Assembly: GCA_903873545.1 (NCBI GenBank)
Contig: CAIQPA010000166.1
Span: forward strand, 1-12,764
DNA length: 12,764 nucleotides
Direction of reading: 5' to 3'
Source of the DNA: an uncultured delta proteobacterium
Lineage (GTDB): Bacteria; Myxococcota_A; Bradymonadia; REDH01
The notes beneath the pieces were generated by a model. The model had not been told where the DNA came from and made no database searches. It saw only the letters and a list, made by a program, of their open reading frames with translations. A program made the translations under genes and the position numbers. Positions within the stretch are counted from its first letter, which is position 1. Each line of letters starts with the position of its first letter. Positions 7,022 through 12,764 of this stretch are shown piece by piece.

Positions 7022-7335
7022 CCGGCGCGACGCAGCGAGCGACGACGATCGAGTTCGCGCACCACTGCTTGAACAGCCGCGTCGACCGATTCGTCGGCCG
7101 CGACGTAGGCGCTCTCCTGCTCCGATGCCGCATCGAGCTGGCCGATGTGGGGGCCCGACAGGGTCACGTGACAGCGCATGCCGCCAAGCTTCGGACCGTT
7201 CACATCGGTGAAGCGGACGCGGGCCTCGGTGACCTCACGGTCGAGGCGGTCGAGGTGGCTCCGGAGGCGGGCGACCACATGGTCGCGCAGGGCGTCGGAG
7301 CTATCGAGGTGGACGAAACGAACTTCGATGTTCAT
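7018..7335 (-). CDS. Short HPF/RaiA-type ribosome-associated protein
   Basis: This 105-residue protein begins MNIEVRFVHLDSSDALRDHV and has the strand-helix-strand-strand-strand-helix plan of hibernation-promoting factor and RaiA. The central hairpin reads EARVRFTDVNGPKLGGMRC, and the last helix (ESVDAAVQAVVRELDRRR) is basic. Family members bind the 30S decoding region and shut ribosomes down in stationary phase or stress; that role is assigned by family. It lacks the C-terminal dimerisation domain of long HPF, so it is the short type and would not itself be expected to make 100S dimers by the long-HPF route. The ATG at 7335 is fixed by GAGAGG (7341-7346) five bases upstream. It lies 67 bases after the FAD oxidoreductase gene on the same strand and may be read through from that operon or have its own promoter. 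Confidence 0.82.
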   Translation of the reverse strand: MNIEVRFVHLDSSDALRDHVVARLRSHLDRLDREVTEARVRFTDVNGPKLGGMRCHVTLSGPHIGQLDAASEQESAYVAADESVDAAVQAVVRELDRRRSLRRAG

Positions 7336-7402
7336 GGGAACCTCTCTGCCTGTCTCGATGCCGAAGGTGGCACCGCAGGTAGAAGGGTTGCAAGGTCCGC
7401 GC

Positions 7403-8776
7403 CTATTCCGCGGCGCCTTCCGCAATCTGCGCGGCGAGCGCTGCGGCCTGCTGCGCAAGCTCAGGAACTGCCGTCGACTCGAAGAGCGCTGGCCGCAGCA
7501 GGCTGCCCAGCGCGAAGAGCCCTGCGGGTGCGCCATGAACCTCGCCGGTCGGCGCTGCCTGCAGCCCCATGCCATGCGGGTCGGGCCGCACGAGCCCTTC
7601 GCGAAGGAACTGCGGCCAGAGGTGACCGCCGAACCGACGCGGATCGCTCAACCGGCCGGCGCCGCAGACCACAGCACCGAACCGATGGAGGCTCTCCGCA
7701 CCCTCGGGCGTGCGAAGCGTCACGCTGAGACCATCTGCTACCTGCGCCGCTGCCACCACCTCTCCGGCAAGTGGGGTCAGCCAGCCCGAACGCTGCCAGC
7801 CGCGGAGCAGCTCGGCGCACTCCGCGGGCAGCCGATGACGATACCACTCCCAGGGGCCGCGGTGCTGCGCCAAGAGGCGCGTCTGCTCTGCATCGGGCAG
7901 CTCCTGCCAGAGCGAGTGCATGCGCGGACGAACCGCGTCGGCCACCGCCTGCCAGGGAATCCCGCGCAGCTCCGCAGCTGCAACAGAGGCTCGGAACCAG
8001 TCGGCGAGACCATCGGCGCTCCGTGGCTCCGGAAGCGCGGCCAGCGTGGGTGCATCGCCCCGCCAGCGCACCTCCGGCAGGTGCTCCGCGGGCCAGCGGG
8101 CGCGCCGCGACAGCGCAAAGACAGGCCCCCGATGGCCCTGCGCGGAGAGCGACTCCAGGATGTCGACCGCTGTGAGCCGCATGCCGAGCACCAACACCGC
8201 TGCGTCGGCCGCGATGGCTGCGAAGCCGCCCGGTCGGTAGGGCTCGGTGATGACCTCCGGCACTGTACCGAGGGCGCGCAGAGGACCAGGCACAATCGGC
8301 GGGCCGTTGCCGCTCGCCAGCACCACGGCCGACGCATGCCACGTGATGCCACCGGCCTCCAGCTCCCAACCCTGCGCCTGCGGACGCGCCGAGCAAACCT
8401 CTGCACGGACCAGCTGCAGGCGGTCACCTGCGGCCTCCGCGACCTGCGCAAAGGCGGCGCGCAGGTAGGCGCCGTAGAGCGTCCGCGGAAGAAATTGTAG
8501 GCTGGCATCAGGCCATCCTGCCGCCTCGGCGAACCGGACAAAATCGTCGGGGCGATCAGGGTAGAGCGACATCCTGTCGGCCGGCACATTGAGCAGGTGG
8601 CGCGGCTGCTCGGTTGTGTAGGCCACGCCACCAAGCAACGGAGCGGGCTCGAAGAGCACCACGCGGCCACCAAAGTCAGCGCGACGGAGCAGCTGGATTG
8701 CCAGCGCCATGCCGCAAAAACCGCCGCCCACGATGGCGACCCTGCCCTGCCCTATGCCCGCCGCCTGGTCTGTCAT
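7403..8776 (-). CDS. FAD-NAD(P)-binding oxidoreductase (NAD_binding_9 type)
   Basis: This predicted 457-residue cytosolic flavoprotein has an N-terminal FAD Rossmann motif VAIVGGGFCGMALA at 13-26 and a Glu-containing strand end (LFEPAPLLGGVAY) at 41-53. The segment LNVPADRMSLYPDRPDDFVRF at 62-82 is highly characteristic of the FAD-NAD(P)-binding family often annotated as hydroxyacylglutathione hydrolase-like or YdhS-like. VVLASGN at 151-157 is the usual ATG-like flavoprotein motif. The second Rossmann motif reads VLVLGMRLTAVDI at 194-206, where family members, as I recall them, have GTG(L/M)T; the second glycine is replaced by Arg. The substrate is unknown. Its ATG overlaps the upstream stop (ATGA), so it is translationally coupled to the PLD-like protein. 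A redox step may serve that cassette, or the gene may be a passenger. Confidence 0.8.
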   Translation of the reverse strand: MTDQAAGIGQGRVAIVGGGFCGMALAIQLLRRADFGGRVVLFEPAPLLGGVAYTTEQPRHLLNVPADRMSLYPDRPDDFVRFAEAAGWPDASLQFLPRTLYGAYLRAAFAQVAEAAGDRLQLVRAEVCSARPQAQGWELEAGGITWHASAVVLASGNGPPIVPGPLRALGTVPEVITEPYRPGGFAAIAADAAVLVLGMRLTAVDILESLSAQGHRGPVFALSRRARWPAEHLPEVRWRGDAPTLAALPEPRSADGLADWFRASVAAAELRGIPWQAVADAVRPRMHSLWQELPDAEQTRLLAQHRGPWEWYRHRLPAECAELLRGWQRSGWLTPLAGEVVAAAQVADGLSVTLRTPEGAESLHRFGAVVCGAGRLSDPRRFGGHLWPQFLREGLVRPDPHGMGLQAAPTGEVHGAPAGLFALGSLLRPALFESTAVPELAQQAAALAAQIAEGAAE

Positions 8777-9849
8777 AGCAGCGGCCCTTCGTCGGTGTAG
8801 ACCGTGCCCTGCCAGAGTGCGCTCTCCTCGAGTTCGCGACGGCGACCATCGAGCGAGAGCTGCGGTTCGACGCCCGCCACAAGCTCGCTCCGGAGCAGCC
8901 CGTTCGGCCGGATCACGGCCAGACCGTGGCTGAGGCCCACCACCCGTGCCTGCCGCATGAGCGAGCCACCTGCAAACTCAAGGTAGCGGCCATGCACATG
9001 GTCGCGGAAGGTCTCGTCAGGCGCCACGCAGAGGCGGACCGAGCGGAAGCCGAGCGCCTTCAGCGCCGGCACCAGCGCCTCAATCTGCGCTACGATTTCC
9101 GCGGTCTCGAGCAGCCCCTTCTTGGGCTGGTTCGTCACCTTCGCGACGCCCGCGGCAACGCAGATGTTGAGGTGCTCGAGCCGCCGCACGAAGCGTGAGG
9201 GCTGTCCGAGCAGCGCCTGCAGAAAGGTCATCACGCCCGACTCGTCGACCGACCCGGCGAGGTCTTTGCCGGCGTAGCGGTCGATGATGGTCAGTGTCTT
9301 CGCGGCACCGACCATCGGGAGCAGCGAAGAGACGAAGGGCGCCCACGACGCCTCCGCCTCGAGGTCGAGCGACGCATGGCCCGAATCCCAGCGGGTATCG
9401 CTGAAGGTCATGAGCCTGCAGAACTCCACATCCTTGTCGTTGCAGCGCGACTCCGCGAGCAGCTCCTGCTCCTCCTTGAGGTCCATCCGATCGTACTCCT
9501 CCTCGGAGACAAACCAGGTGCCACCCTCGGGCTCCACGACCTCGCGCGACGCCGCCGCCACATCGGCGCACTGCGGCCAGGCCGCGAGTTCGGCGACCGG
9601 CCCAGCCTCCAGGAAGTGAAGCAGCAACCGCTTTGTCCCTTCGCCTGGCAGACCCGCGACACGAACCAACTCCTTCCAATGCTCCCGGCCGCGATCGGTC
9701 ACAAAAACACCGTTCGCGCTCCAGGCCTTTTCGAGCCCGCGCAGCACCATCCGCGCCTGGTCGGAGCCGCAGGCGGAGAGCCCGTCGGCAGCAGCCTGCG
9801 AGAGCGTGAAACAGTAGAGAGCCGAGGGAGATCGGGTGGCGCTCTTCAT
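8773..9849 (-). CDS. ATPase-partner protein with possible PLD-like (MIT_C) C-terminal domain
   Basis: This 358-residue protein has no signal peptide or membrane segment. Residues 1-115 are helical-looking with no family I recognise; an acidic stretch follows (SEEEYDRMDLKEEQELLAE at 115-133). The C-terminal half contains LTIIDRYAGKD at 186-196, LNICVAAGVAKVTN at 227-240, and HVHGRYLEFAGG at 284-295 followed by GLSHGLAVI. That spacing (DxY/RY strand, then HxxRxxxF, then a GxGL-like turn) recalls the phospholipase-D-like domain at the C-terminus of MIT proteins, used in bacteria beside ATPases. I cannot say whether it is catalytic. The ATG at 9849 has GGGAGGGG five bases upstream, with the ATPase stop lying between them, so the two proteins are almost certainly co-translated. 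A defence role is inference from this pairing. Confidence 0.72.
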   Translation of the reverse strand: MKSATRSPSALYCFTLSQAAADGLSACGSDQARMVLRGLEKAWSANGVFVTDRGREHWKELVRVAGLPGEGTKRLLLHFLEAGPVAELAAWPQCADVAAASREVVEPEGGTWFVSEEEYDRMDLKEEQELLAESRCNDKDVEFCRLMTFSDTRWDSGHASLDLEAEASWAPFVSSLLPMVGAAKTLTIIDRYAGKDLAGSVDESGVMTFLQALLGQPSRFVRRLEHLNICVAAGVAKVTNQPKKGLLETAEIVAQIEALVPALKALGFRSVRLCVAPDETFRDHVHGRYLEFAGGSLMRQARVVGLSHGLAVIRPNGLLRSELVAGVEPQLSLDGRRRELEESALWQGTVYTDEGPLL

Positions 9850-9851
9850 GG

Positions 9852-11426
9852 CTACCCCTCCCGACCGTCGGTATCGAACATGTCCACGAATCGCTCTTCG
9901 AAAAAGCCCTCAGGCCACGACTCCAGAAACTCGCCGTCTCGGTCGAGTCGCATCTCACGTACCACGCTGCCCGACGCAACGGGAAGCACATAGTGAACAG
10001 CAACTTGGCGCGGGTCGAGCCGGCCTTCGCGGATGCGCCGCTGGATGCGCAACATGAGCGCTTCGCTGTGAGTCTCCAGAATCCACTGGTTGGGCTCGGT
10101 CCAACGCGACGTCGAGGTCTCGATGAAGAAGTCGGCGAGCTGCGCCTGCAGCCGCGGATGGAGGTGAATCTCCGGCTGCTCGACACAGATGACGCGACCC
10201 TCCGAGATGATGCCTTCGGTGATCAGCGGGAGCACCTGTCCGATGCCGAATCCCACATCGGACGCCGTCACTGTCAGCCCGCTTCGCCGGTCGTGCAGTT
10301 TGAGTGCGGTGATGTCTCCGACCGTCGCATCGCCGAGCTGCACCGGCTCGAAGGCGTAGCGGATCTGCATGCGCTCGAACCAGGCGTTGACCCGCTCCAG
10401 CGCATAGACATCGCGGAGCAGCAGCTGCGGCACATGCTCGCCCCGCTTGCCAACCGAGTCGAGCGCAGACGAGTTCACCACATAGTGGCGCTCCGGAAAG
10501 GAGCGGAGCGGTCCGAGGTAGGAGAGCCACTGCCCGAACGAGCCGAACGGATTCTCCATCGCACGCGACACCACAACAGCGAGCAGCCGCGCCAACTCCG
10601 CCGTCTCACTTCCGGCCAGTTCGGCCGGCGGCGGCGGCATGTCGAGGTCGCTTGGAAAGCCGAAGCTCGAGACCGCAACCCACTCCTTCAGCCAGCGGCT
10701 CCAGACCGCCGCAACGGCCGGTTCGACTGGCCCGCCGCCAAGCGCAGCGATGGTCTTCGGGTGGCGCCAAAAGGCTGCGAGGAGGCTCGCCCGCGACGCC
10801 TCGCTCACAAGCGAGAACTGAGCCCGCCCGCCGAACTCCGACACCCAGCGCGGATTCCAGTGGGTCGCCACACGCTCCCGACGCAGCGGCACTGGAGCCG
10901 ACCCGCGCGACCAATCGAGCGACACCGCCTGCGCGCCGTCTGAGAGCCCCACACGCACCTCTTCCAGCAGGCCGAGCCGAGTACCCGCCGAGGCACCCGG
11001 CGCCAGCGCGAGTCCGTAGCGGAGATCGACGCTCCGGTGTGTCGCGCCCCCGAATTGAGCGCAGGCCGCTTCGTCCGATGCATCGGGCGGGAGCTCTGCC
11101 ACCCGGCCGTTCTGGCCGTAGGCCCGCGCCGATGCCTCGCCCACCCCGGCGTTCAGCGCGTGTGTGATCCCGAGCAGCAGCGGGAGCCGCGCGTCGTGGC
11201 CGTGAATGAGTGCCTCGTAGCTACCCAGATCGGTCATCGGGCCGCGCGCCACCAGCACCGGTTCATGGTCGCCATCTTCGAGCGTCTGCTTGAGCAGCAG
11301 CAGCGACTGAATCAGCGAACTCTTGCCGCTCGAGTTCGGCCCGTAGATGAGCGTGATAGGCGCCAGCCGCACCGTCTGCATCGTCGCGAACGGCTTGAAG
11401 TTCTGAAGACGCAACTCGGTGAGCAT
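9852..11426 (-). CDS. AAA ATPase, RecF/OLD-like with DUF3696 C-terminus
   Basis: This 524-residue soluble P-loop ATPase begins with an ABC/SMC-type N-terminal strand (LTELRLQNFKPF). It has Walker A GPNSSGKSS at 29-37, a signature-like helix DVGFGIGQVLP at 390-400, Walker B RVICVEQPEIHLHP at 411-424, and an H-loop/switch ILETHSEALMLR at 449-460. The insertion between Walker A and the signature (about 50-350) is long. The C-terminus LESWPEGFFEERFVDMF at 501-517 is typical of DUF3696. Such ATPases are frequent in mobile and antiphage loci, where they gate a partner effector; in this locus that is inference. The ATG at 11426 has no strong ribosome binding site, but the frame is closed by a stop at 11481-11483 and offers no better start. 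Two bases separate it from the downstream PLD-like gene. Confidence 0.86.
   Translation of the reverse strand: MLTELRLQNFKPFATMQTVRLAPITLIYGPNSSGKSSLIQSLLLLKQTLEDGDHEPVLVARGPMTDLGSYEALIHGHDARLPLLLGITHALNAGVGEASARAYGQNGRVAELPPDASDEAACAQFGGATHRSVDLRYGLALAPGASAGTRLGLLEEVRVGLSDGAQAVSLDWSRGSAPVPLRRERVATHWNPRWVSEFGGRAQFSLVSEASRASLLAAFWRHPKTIAALGGGPVEPAVAAVWSRWLKEWVAVSSFGFPSDLDMPPPPAELAGSETAELARLLAVVVSRAMENPFGSFGQWLSYLGPLRSFPERHYVVNSSALDSVGKRGEHVPQLLLRDVYALERVNAWFERMQIRYAFEPVQLGDATVGDITALKLHDRRSGLTVTASDVGFGIGQVLPLITEGIISEGRVICVEQPEIHLHPRLQAQLADFFIETSTSRWTEPNQWILETHSEALMLRIQRRIREGRLDPRQVAVHYVLPVASGSVVREMRLDRDGEFLESWPEGFFEERFVDMFDTDGREG
9855..9862 (-). promoter_or_regulatory. Strong ribosome binding site inside the end of the ATPase gene
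   Basis: The minus strand reads GGGAGGGG, then TAGCC, then ATG at 9847-9849. The ATPase stop TAG sits between the ribosome binding site and the next start, so terminating ribosomes can restart directly. Confidence 0.75.
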
Positions 11427-11489
11427 GAAGGCATCCGCGCCAGAGACAGCTTGGTCGGCTACCTCCGCAGCCGCGGGCTGTCAAAGCGG

Positions 11490-12764
11490 CTAGACCTCGC
11501 CGTCGCGCCCTGCGAAGTAGCGCTGGAGCGCTGCCGGTGCGCCCAGCTTGTAGACGAGGACGACGAACGGGATGAAGAGCGCCAGCAGGAAGACCGAGAT
11601 GTAGGTGCCCCAGTATCTGCGGCTGTCGGCCGCGAGCTGCGCCTGAATCCGGGGCGTCTCGGCGTAGGCCTCGTCGAGCCCGAACTGCTTGAGCCGCTCG
11701 CGCGATGCATCGCTCATGCCGGGCCAGCGCGCCGGCCGCCCCTCGCGCAGGTCACTCAGCACGCGCAGCCGCTCCATGAAGTCATACTCGCGCGGCTCGT
11801 AGGGCATGGAGAGCGCAGCGAAGGGGCCTTCGCTACCGCACCGGTTCTTGAGCTCTCCGTGCGGCCCGCAGAGTTCATACCGGCTCGGCCGCGCCCTGTT
11901 GAGCGCCGGCACCACCTGCTTCATCGTGTTGATCTGGGCGCCAACCTTGCCGCCAAGGGCGTTGAGCTCCGCCTCCTCCTTGCTGCCGGCCGCCTCTGCC
12001 TCGGTGCTGATGGCCGACACCTTGTTTTCGGCCTTGTCGGACTCGCGCTGCGCCTGCGCTACCAGCACACCGTGCTGCGCGATGGCTGCGTCGGCCACCT
12101 TCGCGGCGTCCGACACGAGCGACTCGTAGGACGACTTGCTGCAGTTGCCACTCCGCAACGAGCCCTCTTCGCCGCTCCGCTCCAGGATGTCGGCAGCGCC
12201 GGCGCACTGTCCTGCATCGTAGCGGGCCGAGCCCTTCTCTTCGCAGACAGACTCGGCGTAGGCCTTCCAGCTGCTGTGGAGCTCTTCCACCAGCTTGTCT
12301 TCGGCCCCGTCGCGCCCCCTCGAATTTGCATAGGCTGCGTAGGTGCGGGCGCATGAGCCGCCGATGGCCTGCGCCGATGCCCGGCTCCGCGGCATCTTGC
12401 CGCCGCAGGAGGGACGCACCAGCGGGCATCCCTGGTGCTCGCCGGCCGCTACCTTCAGCGCCTCGGCCCGCTTCACATCGCGCTCTGCCTGCAGCCGCTG
12501 CTCTTCGAACGACTCCTGCTTCGCCAGCGCCAGTCCGCCACGCGAACCGGCCGAGACCTTCCCCGGCTTCGCCTCGCCCGAGCCTTCGGCGGCCTCAGTG
12601 GCGCCAAAGGCGGCCGCTACGGCACGCGCCTTCGCGCTGTCGGCGCGCCGCCGCTTGTCCATCAGATCGGCCTCATCGTTCCGAATCCGCTGGTCCACAT
12701 CGAGAGAAAATCGAATGACGCTCTCCTCGTGTGCCCGCTGCTGAATGGGGCCGTCGAAGAAGGC
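11490..12764 (-). CDS. Membrane-anchored coiled-coil protein, partial (5' end outside window)
   Basis: The frame is open to the right edge: bases 12699-12764 still read as coding (AFFDGPIQQRAHEES...), so the GTG at 12698 is not the true start. About 424 residues are visible. The beginning (DQRIRNDEADLMDKRRRADSAK) is charged and helical. A middle region carries many cysteines (GCPLVRPSC, GGSC, SVC, GQC, GNC, then LCGPHGELKNRC), which suggests an extracytoplasmic disulfide domain. It alternates with Ala/Glu/Lys-rich coiled-coil stretches. One clear transmembrane helix lies near the C-terminus (YISVFLLALFIPFVVLVY, 11550-11603), followed by about 19 residues that are probably cytoplasmic. The plan, with a likely N-terminal membrane part off the window, is reminiscent of DUF4407 proteins, but I hold that loosely. 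It lies 63 bases upstream of the ATPase gene on the same strand and may be its membrane sensor or effector. Confidence 0.75.
   Translation of the reverse strand, partial: AFFDGPIQQRAHEESVIRFSLDVDQRIRNDEADLMDKRRRADSAKARAVAAAFGATEAAEGSGEAKPGKVSAGSRGGLALAKQESFEEQRLQAERDVKRAEALKVAAGEHQGCPLVRPSCGGKMPRSRASAQAIGGSCARTYAAYANSRGRDGAEDKLVEELHSSWKAYAESVCEEKGSARYDAGQCAGAADILERSGEEGSLRSGNCSKSSYESLVSDAAKVADAAIAQHGVLVAQAQRESDKAENKVSAISTEAEAAGSKEEAELNALGGKVGAQINTMKQVVPALNRARPSRYELCGPHGELKNRCGSEGPFAALSMPYEPREYDFMERLRVLSDLREGRPARWPGMSDASRERLKQFGLDEAYAETPRIQAQLAADSRRYWGTYISVFLLALFIPFVVLVYKLGAPAALQRYFAGRDGEV
11550..11603 (-). other. C-terminal transmembrane helix of the partial membrane protein
   Basis: Eighteen consecutive mostly hydrophobic residues (YISVFLLALFIPFVVLVY) are flanked by Arg-Arg-Tyr-Trp before and Lys after. 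This is the only clear membrane segment in the visible part of the protein. Confidence 0.85.

Noticed and set aside
11468..11480. Small palindrome CAGCCGCGGGCTG in the gap before the ATPase gene
   Set aside because: Five-base arms only, with no T tract and no relation to a recognisable promoter; probably chance.
11037..12356. A 439-codon open plus-strand frame across the ATPase and membrane protein genes
   Set aside because: It crosses two well-supported minus-strand genes and has no recognisable domain. It is an antisense shadow of GC-rich coding sequence.

Overview
The window is GC-rich, with about 67% GC in hand-counted stretches. It carries predator- or saprophyte-style lipoproteins with long Asp-Thr-rich linkers behind the lipobox. 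That linker style is familiar from myxobacteria and Bradymonadales-like relatives (former Deltaproteobacteria), so I infer a member of that broad group. Nothing here fixes the genus. I see no rRNA, tRNA, CRISPR array or transposase.

Left part (1-4129, minus strand): three lipoprotein genes are packed stop-to-start, with overlaps of 1 and 4 bases. In transcription order they are a large lipoprotein with pyruvate-phosphate-dikinase-like domains (1913-4129), a Cys-rich lipoprotein of unknown function (729-1913), and an NHL/beta-propeller-like lipoprotein (67-732). The last one appears cut short at about 126, where base composition drops and the protein stops resembling a propeller. A 108-bp divergent spacer (4130-4237) separates this operon from a plus-strand lipoprotein with a pectate-lyase-3-type right-handed beta-helix (4238-6028), whose linker is built from 36-bp tandem repeats.

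Middle (6029-7335): a GC-rich spacer with a perfect 17-bp palindrome precedes a class I SAM-dependent methyltransferase resembling the lysine methyltransferase group (6278-7021, plus). It converges on a short HPF/RaiA-type ribosome-associated protein (7018-7335, minus), and the two TAG stops share one CTAG.

Right part (7403 to the right edge, minus strand): a tightly packed run. In transcription order it holds a partial membrane protein with coiled-coil and Cys-rich extramembrane regions (11490 to beyond 12764), a DUF3696-type RecF/SMC-like AAA ATPase (9852-11426), a protein with a possible PLD-like MIT-C-type C-terminal domain (8773-9849), and an FAD-NAD(P)-binding oxidoreductase (7403-8776). 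Spacings are 63 bases, 2 bases, then a 4-base overlap; the HPF gene follows after 67 bases. A membrane protein, an ATPase and a PLD-like partner look like a conflict or defence module. I do not recognise a named system, so this is the main candidate for something undescribed. The second candidate is the dikinase-like lipoprotein, which keeps ATP-site and phosphohistidine motifs although it is predicted to sit outside the cytoplasm.
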